From Neisseria animaloris (GTDB lineage: Bacteria > Pseudomonadota > Gammaproteobacteria > Burkholderiales > Neisseriaceae): a stretch of DNA of 64,000 nucleotides. The stretch lies in assembly GCF_900637855.1 (NCBI RefSeq), contig NZ_LR134440.1, forward strand, positions 1 through 64,000, written 5' to 3'. Numbering within the stretch: the first letter of the stretch is position 1; every line of letters starts with the position of its first letter. The notes beneath the pieces are model-generated. The model was given only the letters and a program-made list of their open reading frames with translations, was not told the DNA's origin and searched no databases. This document shows, in pieces, positions 46,341-56,593 of this stretch. The position numbers and the translations under genes are program-made.

Positions 46341-47900
46341 ATGTCTTCTCTACGCAAACTCGAACAATATTGGCGGAAACCTTTGTTTTATTGGCCGGCG
46401 TTATTGCTTATTGCTGCCGCAACGCCACTTACATTCGCACCATACTATCGTTTCTGGTTGATGCCGTTACTGTTTGGCGCACTCATCCGCCTAACCGAAT
46501 TGCGCCCGCAACATACCGTAAAAAGTGCTTACTTGTTCGGATTGATTGCCTATACCGCACAATTTTATTGGATTCACACCGCCTTGCACGATATTTCGGG
46601 CCTGCCCAATCTGTACGCCGTGCCACTCACTTTTCTACTGCCTGCTTTTTTGGCACTGTATCCCGCTGCTGTTTTTTGGCTGTTGAAAAAATTCAGTCTG
46701 CCGCGTTGGGTAAGGATCGGTTTGGTTTTACCGGTATTATGGACGCTAGCCGAATTTGCACGCGAACGGTTACTGACGGGCTTCGGCTGGGGTGCGCTCG
46801 GCTACTCGCAAATTGCTGACAACAGCCCGTTGGCGGGATTTGCCCCGCTCGGCGGTATCCACTTGGTTACATTAGCCACCGCATTCACAGGCGCATGGTT
46901 GGTTTTGTCGGTTGATAATCAAGGCCGTCTGAAACAACGGATGATTTCTGCATGTGCCATTATCGTCTTGGCGGCAGTAGGTTATGTTGCCAAAAATTTT
47001 GAATTTACCCGTCCCGACGGCAGCACCGCCACCGTGGCTTTGGCGCAGGGGAATATCCCTCAAACGTTAAAATGGCAGCCGGACCAAGTGATTCCGACTA
47101 TCGAGCGTTATTACGGGCAAGTGGCCGGCTCACACGCCGATATCGTTATTCTGCCTGAAACGGCCATTCCCATGATGCGGCAGGATTTACCGGAGGGCGT
47201 AATCGAACAATTTGCCGAACAAGCCGCCCGAAACGGCAGTGCATTGGCAGTCGGTATCAGCCAATACACTTCAGACGGCCAAGATTATGAAAACGCCGTA
47301 ATTAATTTGGCAGACTATCGGCGTGCAACCCCCGATAAGGTTTCTTACTATGCCAAAAACCATCTTGTGCCTTTCGGAGAATACAAACCGTTGCCGTGGT
47401 TGACCGAGCCCCTATACAGCATGATGAATATACCGCTGGCTGATTTCAAACGCGGCGGTAACGCACAAACACCGTTTGTGATGAAGAATCAAAAAGTTGC
47501 TTTTAATATTTGTTATGAAGACGGCTTCGGCGACGAATTGATTGCATCGGCAAAGCAAGCCACTTTGCTCGCTAATGCCAGCAATATGGCATGGTACGGC
47601 AAATCAAATGCCATGTTCCAACACTTGCAGCAATCACAAGCACGTTCCTTGGAGCTTGGTCGTTATATGGTTCGTGCAACCAATACCGGAGCTACGGCAA
47701 TCGTAAACCCGAAAGGAAAAATCGTTGCACAAACCATACCGGATACCGAAACGGTGCTGGAGGGAAAAATTGAAGGCTATGTGGGAGAAACACCATATAT
47801 GAAACTCGGAAGTTCGTGGCCTTTAATGATTTTATTGGGTTTGTGCGCAATAATATTTTATTGGGCAGGCAAGCGTAAAATTATCCCAAATAATGATTAA
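46341..47900 (+). CDS. lnt: Apolipoprotein N-acyltransferase
   Basis: 519 residues. Adds the third acyl chain to lipoproteins in the inner membrane. Six or more N-terminal helices precede a nitrilase domain with catalytic E273 (LPETAIPM), K339 (YAKNHLVPFGEY) and C391 (NICYEDG). A final helix ends the protein. Supplies mature lipoproteins for LolA and the Slams. Confidence 0.95.
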   Translation: MSSLRKLEQYWRKPLFYWPALLLIAAATPLTFAPYYRFWLMPLLFGALIRLTELRPQHTVKSAYLFGLIAYTAQFYWIHTALHDISGLPNLYAVPLTFLLPAFLALYPAAVFWLLKKFSLPRWVRIGLVLPVLWTLAEFARERLLTGFGWGALGYSQIADNSPLAGFAPLGGIHLVTLATAFTGAWLVLSVDNQGRLKQRMISACAIIVLAAVGYVAKNFEFTRPDGSTATVALAQGNIPQTLKWQPDQVIPTIERYYGQVAGSHADIVILPETAIPMMRQDLPEGVIEQFAEQAARNGSALAVGISQYTSDGQDYENAVINLADYRRATPDKVSYYAKNHLVPFGEYKPLPWLTEPLYSMMNIPLADFKRGGNAQTPFVMKNQKVAFNICYEDGFGDELIASAKQATLLANASNMAWYGKSNAMFQHLQQSQARSLELGRYMVRATNTGATAIVNPKGKIVAQTIPDTETVLEGKIEGYVGETPYMKLGSSWPLMILLGLCAIIFYWAGKRKIIPNND

Positions 47901-48029
47901 TTTTTATGCTTTAAAGTATTGAATGTTTTTTAAGACGGTCGGTTGCAAGCAGGTGTATTTCCGAGTAATATACTCAAATAATATAAAGCTATCGAAAATA
48001 AAAAAATACAAAAATTTACCTATTAAGTG

Positions 48030-48059
48030 TTGAATCCGTACGCAAAATTCCTGTCTAAT
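48030..48059 (+). promoter_or_regulatory. Possible rpoH promoter
   Basis: TTGAAT, 18 bases, TCTAAT. Sigma-70-like; other AT-rich options exist in the 265-base gap, which also has one uptake sequence near 48125. Confidence 0.35.
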
Positions 48060-48165
48060 GTCAACACGATTCGATAAGCAGTGTTATACTCATCCGTTCA
48101 ACGGTATATCAAACCGGTTGCCGTTTCAGACGGCCGCCTTCTACACAATTAAGGAAAAACAATAG

Positions 48166-49032
48166 ATGACAATGAATAACGCCTTTGCATTACCCGTCCC
48201 CAGTGGTCATGGTAGCTTGGAGCAGTACATTCATACCGTAAACAATATCCCCATGCTGTCAGCAGAAGAAGAAACGCAGCTGGCAGAACGTCAAATGAAA
48301 GGCGACTTGGAAGCCGCCAAAAAACTGATTCTTTCACATTTGCGCGTGGTCGTATCCATTGCACGCGGCTACGATGGTTACGGCCTGAATCAAGCCGACT
48401 TGATTCAGGAAGGCAATATCGGCTTGATGAAAGCCGTGAAACGTTTCGAACCTACGCGCGGAGCACGCTTGTTTTCGTTTGCCGTGCATTGGATTAAAGC
48501 CGAAATACACGAATTTATTTTGCGCAACTGGCGTTTGGTGCGTGTTGCAACCACTAAACCGCAACGCAAACTTTTTTTCAATCTGCGCAGTATGCGTAAA
48601 AACCTGAATGCTTTATCTCCGAAAGAAGCTCAGGAAATTGCCGATGATTTGGGCGTGAAGCTGTCTGAAGTATTGGAAATGGAACAGCGTATGACCGGTC
48701 GCGATATTGGTATCATGGCGGATAATAGTGATGACGAAGACAGTTTTGCACCGATCGACTGGCTGGCAGACGATGACAGCGAGCCTACCCGCCAAATTGC
48801 CCAAAAAGCCCATTACGCTTTGCAAACAGAAGGATTGCAGAACGCATTAGCGAAATTGGATGATCGCAGCCGCCGCATTGTGGAAACCCGTTGGTTGCAG
48901 GATGATGACGGCTTAACCCTTCATGAACTGGCTGCCGAGTATGGTGTTTCGGCGGAGCGAATCCGTCAAATCGAAGCTAAGGCAATGCAGAAATTACGCG
49001 GTTTTTTAGCGGATGAAGCGGAAGCCGTTTAA
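48166..49032 (+). CDS. rpoH: RNA polymerase sigma-32 (heat shock)
   Basis: 288 residues (E. coli 284). The RpoH box is at residues 133-141 (QRKLFFNLR), distinguishing it from other sigma-70 members. Regions 2 (ADLIQEGNIGLMKAVKRFEP) and 4.2 (LHELAAEYGVSAERIRQIEAKAM) are intact. Confidence 0.96.
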   Translation: MTMNNAFALPVPSGHGSLEQYIHTVNNIPMLSAEEETQLAERQMKGDLEAAKKLILSHLRVVVSIARGYDGYGLNQADLIQEGNIGLMKAVKRFEPTRGARLFSFAVHWIKAEIHEFILRNWRLVRVATTKPQRKLFFNLRSMRKNLNALSPKEAQEIADDLGVKLSEVLEMEQRMTGRDIGIMADNSDDEDSFAPIDWLADDDSEPTRQIAQKAHYALQTEGLQNALAKLDDRSRRIVETRWLQDDDGLTLHELAAEYGVSAERIRQIEAKAMQKLRGFLADEAEAV

Positions 49033-49050
49033 TTTAATGTATTATAAAAA

Positions 49051-49080
49051 AGGCCGTCTGAAATCTTTCAGACGGCCTTT
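49051..49080 (+). terminator. DUS-pair terminator convergent between rpoH and gap
   Basis: AAGGCCGTCTGAAA and TTTCAGACGGCCTTTT; A/T runs on both sides suit both directions. Confidence 0.8.
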
Positions 49081-49095
49081 TTTGAGTTTCGGAAA

Positions 49096-50124
49096 TTATT
49101 TGAATGGCGTTACTTCCATGCCGAACATTGCCCGGGCGGTATTCAGCATTTGGCAGCTAAAACCCCATTCATTATCATACCAAGCGAATACTTTTACCAT
49201 ATTGCCGCAGGTTACTTTGGTAAGCGTGCTATCGAAATTGCTGGCTTCGGTGGTATGGTTGAAGTCCATTGAAACTAGGGGAAGGTTGTTGTAGCCGAGT
49301 ATGCCTTTCATCTCACCTTCGGAGGCTGTTTTCAATATGCCATTGATTTCTTCTACGCTAGTATCACGGCTCGCCTCAAAACTCAAGTCTACCAATGATA
49401 CGTTCACAGTCGGCACACGGATAGCCAAACCGTCCAGACGGCCTTTTAATTCCGGAAGTACCAAGCCGACCGCTTTTGCCGCACCGGTTTTGGTAGGAAT
49501 CATGTTTTCCACACCGCTACGGGCACGGCGCAAGTCTTTGTGGCGCACGTCGGTAACGGTTTGGTCGTTGGTTAAGGCATGGATAGTGGTCATCAAACCC
49601 TTATTGATACCGATGGCCTCATTCAGGGCTTTGGCGACCGGAGCCAGACAGTTGGTGGTGCAGGACGCATTGGAAACTACAGTCATGTCTTCGGTCAGAA
49701 TATTATGGTTTACGCCGTAAACGATTGTGGCATCCACGTCTTCATCGGCAGGTGCGGAAATCAGCACTTTTTTTGCGCCTGATTCCAAGTGTATTTTTGC
49801 AGCGGCTTTGCTGGTAAAGGCACCGGTGCATTCCATAACCAGATCTACGCCCAGTAATTCCCAAGGCAGCTCGGCAGGATTGCGAGTAGAAAAAAAAGGA
49901 ATTTTTTTACCGTTAATGACTAAATGGTTTTCATCGTAAGAAACGTCGGCATCAAAACGGCCGTGTACGGTATCGAATTTAGTCAGATGGGCATTGGTTT
50001 CGAGGCTCCCGCTAGCATTTACGGCAACAATTTCCAGTTGTTTGTCCAATTTGTAATCATAGATTGCGCGTAATACTTGGCGTCCGATACGGCCATAGCC
50101 GTTGATGGCAACCTTAATGCCCAT
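49096..50124 (-). CDS. gap: Glyceraldehyde-3-phosphate dehydrogenase, GapB-like coenzyme site
   Basis: 342 residues. Catalytic C155 (SNASCTTNC) is present. The segment after the Rossmann beta-strand reads [15 protein letters not shown]. The aspartate that binds the NAD ribose in glycolytic GapA is replaced by N-A-S, as in GapB-type enzymes that prefer NADP and serve gluconeogenesis. Ribosome site AAAAGGAATATAAC. Cofactor use is inference. Confidence 0.93.
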   Translation of the reverse strand: MGIKVAINGYGRIGRQVLRAIYDYKLDKQLEIVAVNASGSLETNAHLTKFDTVHGRFDADVSYDENHLVINGKKIPFFSTRNPAELPWELLGVDLVMECTGAFTSKAAAKIHLESGAKKVLISAPADEDVDATIVYGVNHNILTEDMTVVSNASCTTNCLAPVAKALNEAIGINKGLMTTIHALTNDQTVTDVRHKDLRRARSGVENMIPTKTGAAKAVGLVLPELKGRLDGLAIRVPTVNVSLVDLSFEASRDTSVEEINGILKTASEGEMKGILGYNNLPLVSMDFNHTTEASNFDSTLTKVTCGNMVKVFAWYDNEWGFSCQMLNTARAMFGMEVTPFK

Positions 50125-50349
50125 GTTATATTCCTTTTGCTTGTGCTGAGAGTTTAGAAAATAGGCTGTAGCAGCCTGTAAGTCGGCTGAATTATAACGT
50201 AGCGTAGTGGCATGTAGTCAAGTTGGAGTTACAGACGGTAATATTTTAATGAATGCTGTCTGAAAGAAATTTGATCTAATACAATGGTTAATATATGAAA
50301 TTAAATTATAACTTTAGATAATATTATTGAATTTTAAATAAATATATAT

Positions 50350-50363
50350 ACAATAATTATTGT
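50350..50363. promoter_or_regulatory. Perfect 14-base palindrome upstream of gap
   Basis: ACAATAATTATTGT is its own reverse complement. It resembles half-sites of Fur or other winged-helix operators and lies ~230 bases before the gap start. The rest of 50125-50349 is AT-rich with no gene seen. Confidence 0.35.
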
Positions 50364-50381
50364 CGTTAAATTTTTTTAGGT

Positions 50382-50420
50382 AAAAAAAACCATCTATACT
50401 AAGGGGAAAAGTATAGATGG
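50382..50420 (-). terminator. Strong rho-independent terminator ending the candidate small RNA
   Basis: On the minus strand, CCATCTATAC and GTATAGATGG pair perfectly over 10 bases and are followed by eight T. Confidence 0.85.
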
Positions 50421-50489
50421 CCAAACACATTACGGGGAAAACGTCTTACTCACTTAACTCACTCCTTTCGGAGTAAGTGTTACTCAGAC
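50382..50489 (-). ncRNA. Candidate small RNA or leader RNA upstream of gap
   Basis: About 107 bases on the minus strand between a TATAAT (50496-50501) and the terminator above. It contains a GAAA-capped stem (CTTACTCC/GGAGTGAG, 50458-50477) that competes with an overlapping stem (GAGTAA/TTACTC), plus an unpaired U/C-rich stretch. No coding frame. It could be a free sRNA or an attenuator for gap transcription. I cannot assign it to a named neisserial sRNA. Confidence 0.5.
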
Positions 50490-50613
50490 CTGTGTATTAT
50501 ATATTAGTTCACAACTTTAAGTGTTAATTTTTTTAAATGCTTTCTTAAAATTAATATTATTTTGATTTTTAAATAAAAATAGTCAATTTTCGATATTATA
50601 AATAATTCAATCT

Positions 50614-51297
50614 TTACAAAAGTATAAACTTCCAATCACCTGGAGGCAGGTTTTCGCAGTGCCAATCACCGAATTTTCTGCGGTGAAGCTGTTTTACACG
50701 GTTTCCTGCGGCGGAAATCATACGTTTAACTTGGTGGTATTTGCCTTCGGTAATCGTCATTAATAATGTGGTGGGGTTTTCTAGAACGGCTTCGGTTGCT
50801 GCTACGATTTCATTTTCATCATGTAAGAGCACGCCGGTTTTAAGGGTTTTGCATAAGGTGTCATCGGCCGGATGTTTCAGTATCACTTGATAAAGTTTGG
50901 AAACCTTGTGTTTGGGTGAAGTCATCCGGTGGTTGAATTGGCCGTCGTTAGTGATCAATAACACGCCGGTGGTGTCGGCATCCAACCTTCCTACAGCCTG
51001 CATATCCAGTTGCCGCATATGGTCGGGGAAGAGGCTGAACACACTCGGATGATGTTGGGGTTTATGGGAAGTTTCGTAACCGGCAGGTTTGTTGAGCAGA
51101 ATGTAGAAATAGGGCACAGGTACAACAATAAACGGCTCCCCATCTATTTCTAAAGATGCTACCTCATTAGGTGTTATGTTGTCTTTAGGATGGTTACGGA
51201 TCGTGCCGTTGATGACGATACAGTCATTTTCTATCAGCCATTGGCATTGTTTGCGGCTGCCGATGCCTTGTGATTGTATATATTTGAGCAGTTGCAT
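50614..51297 (-). CDS. rsuA: 16S rRNA pseudouridine synthase, RsuA type
   Basis: 227 residues. An S4 RNA-binding domain (residues ~1-60) precedes the synthase domain with catalytic aspartate in GRLDADTTGVLLITNDG and the EGKYHQVKRM motif. Modifies U516 of 16S rRNA in E. coli. Confidence 0.92.
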   Translation of the reverse strand: MQLLKYIQSQGIGSRKQCQWLIENDCIVINGTIRNHPKDNITPNEVASLEIDGEPFIVVPVPYFYILLNKPAGYETSHKPQHHPSVFSLFPDHMRQLDMQAVGRLDADTTGVLLITNDGQFNHRMTSPKHKVSKLYQVILKHPADDTLCKTLKTGVLLHDENEIVAATEAVLENPTTLLMTITEGKYHQVKRMISAAGNRVKQLHRRKFGDWHCENLPPGDWKFILL

Positions 51298-51386
51298 AAT
51301 CGAGCGGATGAGAATTTTTCAAACGGCCTGATTGTACTGTAAGGCCGTCTGAAAAACTAATCAGTTTTCAATAAGTGGATTAAACA

Positions 51387-51416
51387 AAAAAAATCGCCCC
51401 TTTAATAAGGGGCGCA
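51387..51416 (-). terminator. Terminator of the Fur-box gene at 51445
   Basis: CGCCCCTT and AAGGGGCG stem, followed on the minus strand by a T run. Confidence 0.85.
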
Positions 51417-51444
51417 AAAGGAACACAAACCACTACCAAAACAG

Positions 51445-51930
51445 TTATGAATATACGGCAAAATTTTCTATATTATGATTTGCCGGATATAAGGCTTTCA
51501 TCAAATCTGCTGGTGAAAGCGTAAAATCTCGGTTTTCATCTACTGTTAACCGGCCTTGTTGAGGGGTTAACTCTAATAAACAAGCATCGGCTGCTTGGAT
51601 TAATTTGTTTGTTGTATGTCGCATACGCCGTTGTAGAGCCTCAATAACACGACTGTACAGACTGTCTTTTTGCTTAATGGTACGGATAGTAGTAATCCAA
51701 CTCAAGCGTGCCTGTGCATCTGTGTCTTCGATCAGTAAAATACTGGTTTCCTGGCTGTCTTTTTGCGGTGTCTGCGGCAACCAAACATAATACTTCCCAT
51801 TCAATGTCACATAAACGGCATCATGAATTTCCGTTACATCGCTGCATTGTGTTGCCAGCAATGAGTGAACAGTTTGTTGATGCAGTCTCAAAATATTCAG
51901 AGAGACTTGCTTGAAAATGTTTTCAGGCAT
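51445..51930 (-). CDS. Possible HugZ/HutZ-like heme-utilisation protein
   Basis: 161 residues, soluble. The C-terminal ACLLELTPQQGRLTVDE segment and overall layout resemble the split-barrel HugZ/HutZ family that handles imported heme, but the similarity is loose. Other readings include a PNPOx-like protein of unknown role. Support comes from a good Fur box upstream. Start at the ATG of 51930 after GGAGGGGA. Confidence 0.5.
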   Translation of the reverse strand: MPENIFKQVSLNILRLHQQTVHSLLATQCSDVTEIHDAVYVTLNGKYYVWLPQTPQKDSQETSILLIEDTDAQARLSWITTIRTIKQKDSLYSRVIEALQRRMRHTTNKLIQAADACLLELTPQQGRLTVDENRDFTLSPADLMKALYPANHNIENFAVYS

Positions 51931-51998
51931 TTTCCCCTCCTTTCATTTTGGGTGTCATCGAGTGCTTGGGTTGTATTATACGCAATAAAGCATATTTT

Positions 51999-52017
51999 GC
52001 AAATGATAATTGTTATT
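51999..52017. promoter_or_regulatory. Fur box upstream of the HugZ-like gene
   Basis: GCAAATGATAATTGTTATT matches 14 of 19 consensus positions with a complete TGATAAT core. It lies ~70 bases ahead of the start codon. Confidence 0.6.
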
Positions 52018-52234
52018 ATTTGAAATAAAAATCATAACTTTTTGTTTATTAAAAAAAGAAATTTTAAAATATTAGAGAAGATCAATAAAAATCATTGTTT
52101 AAATATATGGTAGGCATGCAATCGGCCGATATTTTTATTAGGAAAATAAAAATATCGGCGCAGCTTATCGTTGTTTTTACTTTCGCAGCTGCTTTTAGTA
52201 TGATGCGGCTGGACTTTTTTATAAGTGTTATGCC

Positions 52235-52963
52235 ATGAATACCCGCCAGATCATTCTTGATACCGAGACCACCGGCCTTTACCCCAATAGCGGCGACCGT
52301 TTGATCGAGTTCGCCGGGCTGGAAATGATTAACCGCCAGATGACTGACAACAATCTGCATCTGTATGTCCATCCTGAGCGCGACATTCCCGAAGAAGCGG
52401 TTGCCGTGCACGGGATTACTCTTGAGCGTTTGGAAGAAGAAAATGCACCGAATTTTGCAGCGGTCGGCCTGCAAATTGCAGATTTTTTGCGCGGGGCGGA
52501 GTTGATTATCCATAACGCCAAGTTTGACGTAGGCTTTTTGGATATGGAGTTCCGCCGCATGGGGTTGCCCACTATTAATGAGTTGGGCTGTACCGTTATC
52601 GATACGCTGGCGATGGCGCGGGAAATGTTTCCGGGGCAGAAAGCAAGTTTGGATGCGTTGTGTAACCGTTTTGACGTAGACCGTAGCAAACGTGTGTTGC
52701 ATGGGGCGTTAATCGACTGCGAATTGCTGGGCGGAGTTTACTTGGCAATGACGCGGGGCCAGTTCGACTTGATGGACAATACTGTCGAAGAGGAAGAAGA
52801 AGTACATATCATTACGGAAATAAAACGCCCCGCCTATTTGAAAGTAATCAAAGCCGATGAATTCGAAGCGGCAGATCATGAGGCTTATCTGGACGGCTTG
52901 GATAAAGCTGTCGGCGGCCAATGTTTATGGCGTATTGCAAAAGGAAGCGGGGCGAAAGCGTGA
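52235..52963 (+). CDS. dnaQ: DNA polymerase III epsilon subunit (proofreading exonuclease)
   Basis: 242 residues. DEDDh motifs: LDTETTGL (D9, E11), HNAKFDVGFLD, and HGALIDCELL. The C-terminal tail for binding the alpha subunit is present. It overlaps ispD by 4 bases (GTGA). Confidence 0.95.
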   Translation: MNTRQIILDTETTGLYPNSGDRLIEFAGLEMINRQMTDNNLHLYVHPERDIPEEAVAVHGITLERLEEENAPNFAAVGLQIADFLRGAELIIHNAKFDVGFLDMEFRRMGLPTINELGCTVIDTLAMAREMFPGQKASLDALCNRFDVDRSKRVLHGALIDCELLGGVYLAMTRGQFDLMDNTVEEEEEVHIITEIKRPAYLKVIKADEFEAADHEAYLDGLDKAVGGQCLWRIAKGSGAKA

Positions 52964-53643
52964 GCCGTAATATCGCTTTGATTCCGGCCGCCGGTGTCGG
53001 AGAACGTTTCGGTGCAGGCAAACCTAAACAATATGTAGAGATCAACGGCAAAACCGTTTTGCAACATGCATTAGATATTTTTTCCGGCCATCCGAAAATT
53101 GATTGTATCGCTGTTGTGTTGGCTCCGGATGATGGTTTTTTTCAGACGGCCTCTGATAAAACGGTTTTACTGCATTGCGGCGGCGGCAGCCGTGCCGAAA
53201 CAGTAAGGAACGGTGTGGATGCATTGGTAGCGCAAGGATTGGCGGCAGATACAGACAATATTCTTGTGCACGATGCCGCACGCTGCTGCTTACCGGCCGA
53301 AGCCTTGAGCCGTTTGCTTGATGAAGCCGCAGATCAGGCGTGCGGCGGCATTCTTGCCGTGCCGGTTGCGGATACGCTTAAGCGTGCGCAAGGAAAGCAA
53401 ATCGGAGAAACCGTACCGCGTAGCGGCTTGTGGCAGGCACAAACGCCGCAGCTTTTTCAGACGGCCTTATTGCAGCGTGCTTTGTCGGTTGAAGATTTGA
53501 GTGCGGTTACCGATGAAGCCTCGGCGGTTGAGGCATTGGGCATCAAGCCTTTGTTGGTTCGGGGCGACAGCCGTAATTTAAAACTGACTTTGCCGCAAGA
53601 TGAATATATTGTGCGGTTGTTGCTGGCAGATAAAAACAAATAG
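52960..53643 (+). CDS. ispD: 2-C-methyl-D-erythritol 4-phosphate cytidylyltransferase
   Basis: 227 residues from a GTG at 52960, which overlaps the dnaQ stop codon. Third step of the MEP isoprenoid pathway. Motifs: IPAAGVGERFGAGKPKQY, VHDAARC, VPVADTLK. Two uptake sequences lie in frame, coding FFQTASDK and LFQTALLQ. Its usual partner ispF is not next to it. Confidence 0.95.
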   Translation: MSRNIALIPAAGVGERFGAGKPKQYVEINGKTVLQHALDIFSGHPKIDCIAVVLAPDDGFFQTASDKTVLLHCGGGSRAETVRNGVDALVAQGLAADTDNILVHDAARCCLPAEALSRLLDEAADQACGGILAVPVADTLKRAQGKQIGETVPRSGLWQAQTPQLFQTALLQRALSVEDLSAVTDEASAVEALGIKPLLVRGDSRNLKLTLPQDEYIVRLLLADKNK

Positions 53644-53678
53644 GTTGGATACCGAAATATGCTGTATTAGAGTTGGGA

Positions 53679-53722
53679 AAGGCCGTCTGAAAGATACAGT
53701 AGCAGTTTTCAGACGGCCTTTT
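53679..53722 (+). terminator. DUS-pair terminator after ispD
   Basis: AAAGGCCGTCTGAAA and TTTTCAGACGGCCTTTT, loop of about 15 bases. Confidence 0.7.
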
Positions 53723-53850
53723 CAGTTTAAACGGGTAAACTTGTAAAATTTGATTTTAAGGTCTTAATGGCCTTGTTTGATTTCGCCATCTTGCTTTTTT
53801 TTGTTTCCAGTTAGATTCTTTGTTGGCGGCAAGGCTTCCATTAAAAGAAG

Positions 53851-53892
53851 AGGCCGTCTGAAAACACCTGCTTTGAGTTTTCAGACGGCCTT
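53851..53892 (-). terminator. DUS-pair terminator after ftsK
   Basis: AGGCCGTCTGAAAAC and GTTTTCAGACGGCCT, lying just past the ftsK stop. The stretch 53723-53850 has no clear gene. Confidence 0.7.
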
Positions 53893-53901
53893 TTTATCGT
53901 T

Positions 53902-56292
53902 TTACAGATTATCTTTCTGCGCCAAAATCTTGCGGCTGCCGCCGACATCTGCTGGCGAAACCACACCGGCATCTTCCAACGCCTGCATCAGGTTGGCAGC
54001 GCGGTTGTAGCCGATTCTGAGCTGGCGTTGCAGGGAAGAAATCGAGGTTTTGCGGGTCTCCAATACAAATGCCACGGCTTGATCAAACAGTTCGTCGCTG
54101 TTGGCATTGGGGTTGACGATATTGGTGGTTTCCAATGCCGCCTCGCCGCTGAGCAGGCCTTCGATATAGTTGGCCGGGGCTTGGCGTTTGACGTGGGCGA
54201 CAATTTGGTGGACTTCGTCGTCGGATACGAATGCGCCTTGCAGACGGGTCGGCTCGGCGTTGCCGGGTTGCAGGAACAGCGAATCGCCGTATTTCAGCAG
54301 TTCGTCGGCACCCATCTGGTCGAGAATGGTGCGGCTGTCGATTTTACTTTGCACGGTAAACGCCATGCGGGTGGGAATGTTGGCTTTAATCAGGCCGGTA
54401 ACCACGTCCACGCTCGGGCGTTGGGTGGCGACAATCATGTGGATGCCTGCGGCGCGGGCTTTTTGGGCGAGGCGGGCGATTTGCTGCTCGACGGCTTTGC
54501 GTTCGGTCATCATCAGGTCGGCCAATTCGTCGATTACCACCACAATCATCGGCAGTTTGTCCAAAGGTTCGGGATCGTCGGGATTGAGACTGAACGGATT
54601 GAGCAGCGGTTTGCCTGCTTCTTTGGCATCGGCCACTTTTTTGTTGAAGCTTTCGATATTGCGCACACCGGCGTGCGAAAGCAGGCGGTAGCGTTTTTCC
54701 ATCTCTGCCACGCACCAGTTGAGCGCTTGGCCGGCTTCGCGCATATCGGTAACTACGGGGCAGAGCAGGTGGGGGATGCCGTCGTAAATGCTCAATTCCA
54801 GCATTTTCGGGTCGATCATAATAAAGCGCACTTCTTCGGGCGTGGCTTTAAACAGAATCGACAGAATCATGGCGTTCACACCTACCGATTTACCCGAACC
54901 GGTCATACCGCCGACCAATAAATGCGGCATTTTCGCCAAATCGCCGACCACGGGAATGCCGGCGATGTCTTTACCCAGCGCGACGGTGAGCTTGGACTTG
55001 GCATCGGTAAACACGGGCGACGAGAGGATTTCGCTCAACATTACGTCTTGGCGGCGTTCGTTGGGCAGCTCGATGCCCATGGTGTTTTTACCGGCAATGG
55101 TTTCGACAATCCGCACCGCCTGTAACGACATCGAGCGTGCCAAGTCTTTGGAAAGGTTGACAATCTGGCTGCCTTTCACGCCTTGTGCCGGTTCGATTTC
55201 AAAGCGGGTAATTACCGGCCCCGACGTGGCGGAAACCACCTGCGCACCAATGCCGAATTCCGCCAGCTTGGCTTCGATGCGTTCGGCGGTTTGCTGGAGT
55301 TTGTCGGGGTTGATGGTAGGCGGCTCGCCCTGCGGCAGGCGCAGCAGGTGCAGCGAAGGTTTGGTGTATTCGCCGCTGTGCTGGTGTTCGGCCGCTTCGC
55401 CTTTTTCATCAAACAAGGCGGGCTGAACGGGTGCGGGCGGCGCAACGGATACGGGAACGGCTTTGCGGTTGCTGCTGGTGCCTTCAATTTGTTGTACCGG
55501 CTCGGCGGTGATGTTTTTCGCTTCGCGCACCATACGGCGGGTGGTTTTGGCATCGGGCAAGTCTTTGATGTATTTGTATTCTTTACGGGTGAGTTTCATC
55601 CAAAACCATTCCAGTTTGGCGCCGGTTTTTTCGAGGATGTCTAACCACGAAACTTGCGTGAGAAGCGATAGGGCCAGCAGCAAAATCACCAGCATAATCA
55701 GCAGGCTGCCCGATGTGCCCAGCAGCCAGCTCAAGCCGGCAGCTGCAAACGAACCCACCAATCCGCCTGCACCGACGGGCAAAGAATCGGCAAGCTGGTT
55801 TTTAAATGAAAACACTTCGAGAATCGGGCTGCAAATCAGTAAAACGGCTAGAGCAGATATGGCGATAGTGTGGTTGTAGGGTTTACGTTCTTCGGTTTGC
55901 AACGGACGGAAGTTTTTATAGAGGAAAACGCAAGCGGCGATTACCCACCACCAAAACGATAAACCGAACAGGTAATAGCCGATGTCGGCAAGATAAGCAC
56001 CGAACAGGCCGCCGAGGTTGTGTACATCATCGGAAGGCGGCACGCTGCGCGACCATGCAGGGTCGTCCATCGTGAAGCTGGCAAGCGCTAGGGCAACATA
56101 AACGGTAACCAATAATCCGAGCAGCCAGCCGGTGTCGTTGATCAGGTTTACGATATGTTGCGGACGTTTTTTGACGGGATTGTTTTTCGTTACTCCTCTG
56201 GCATGACGCAGCGGTTTTTTTTCAGACGGCCTTGTGCTTGCAGTCTTGGGTTTGTTGGTTTTTTCAGTAGTTTTGGGGGATTTGGTAGCCAT
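53902..56292 (-). CDS. ftsK: DNA translocase FtsK
   Basis: 796 residues from the ATG at 56292; a start at 56346 adds 18 residues coded partly by an uptake sequence and is less likely, though neither start has a clear ribosome site. Four N-terminal helices anchor it at the septum (~50-215). A short linker follows, much shorter than in E. coli. The motor has Walker [13 protein letters not shown] and Walker [12 protein letters not shown]. The C-terminal gamma domain ([20 protein letters not shown]) reads KOPS sequences. It segregates chromosome ends at division. Confidence 0.94.
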   Translation of the reverse strand: MATKSPKTTEKTNKPKTASTRPSEKKPLRHARGVTKNNPVKKRPQHIVNLINDTGWLLGLLVTVYVALALASFTMDDPAWSRSVPPSDDVHNLGGLFGAYLADIGYYLFGLSFWWWVIAACVFLYKNFRPLQTEERKPYNHTIAISALAVLLICSPILEVFSFKNQLADSLPVGAGGLVGSFAAAGLSWLLGTSGSLLIMLVILLLALSLLTQVSWLDILEKTGAKLEWFWMKLTRKEYKYIKDLPDAKTTRRMVREAKNITAEPVQQIEGTSSNRKAVPVSVAPPAPVQPALFDEKGEAAEHQHSGEYTKPSLHLLRLPQGEPPTINPDKLQQTAERIEAKLAEFGIGAQVVSATSGPVITRFEIEPAQGVKGSQIVNLSKDLARSMSLQAVRIVETIAGKNTMGIELPNERRQDVMLSEILSSPVFTDAKSKLTVALGKDIAGIPVVGDLAKMPHLLVGGMTGSGKSVGVNAMILSILFKATPEEVRFIMIDPKMLELSIYDGIPHLLCPVVTDMREAGQALNWCVAEMEKRYRLLSHAGVRNIESFNKKVADAKEAGKPLLNPFSLNPDDPEPLDKLPMIVVVIDELADLMMTERKAVEQQIARLAQKARAAGIHMIVATQRPSVDVVTGLIKANIPTRMAFTVQSKIDSRTILDQMGADELLKYGDSLFLQPGNAEPTRLQGAFVSDDEVHQIVAHVKRQAPANYIEGLLSGEAALETTNIVNPNANSDELFDQAVAFVLETRKTSISSLQRQLRIGYNRAANLMQALEDAGVVSPADVGGSRKILAQKDNL

Positions 56293-56593
56293 AACAATTG
56301 TATCGTGGAGGCCGTCTGAAAAACAAAACGGCGGCAAAAGGAACATTGACCGCCTGATGTTGTTGAAGTTTCAGAAATATTGAGAAACATTTATGCAGGC
56401 GGTTTGGCAGAAAGCGGGATTATACAATATCTGTGTTCACTGCTTGCAAAAATACGGCTGAAAGGCTGTGTTTTTGGTAGCTCGCACTGGATGTTCAATC
56501 AATGTTCAGATTCTTCTATACAGGCCGTTTGAAAAAAGCCCGCCGTAAGGCGGGCAAGGTTCATCTGCTTGATGTAGCAACGAACTGGGAAAA

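Noticed and set aside
53777..54010. Small plus-strand frame after ispD
   Set aside because: Runs through a DUS terminator and into ftsK antisense.
54028..54921. Long plus-strand frame opposite ftsK
   Set aside because: Shadow frame; ftsK motifs are complete on the minus strand.
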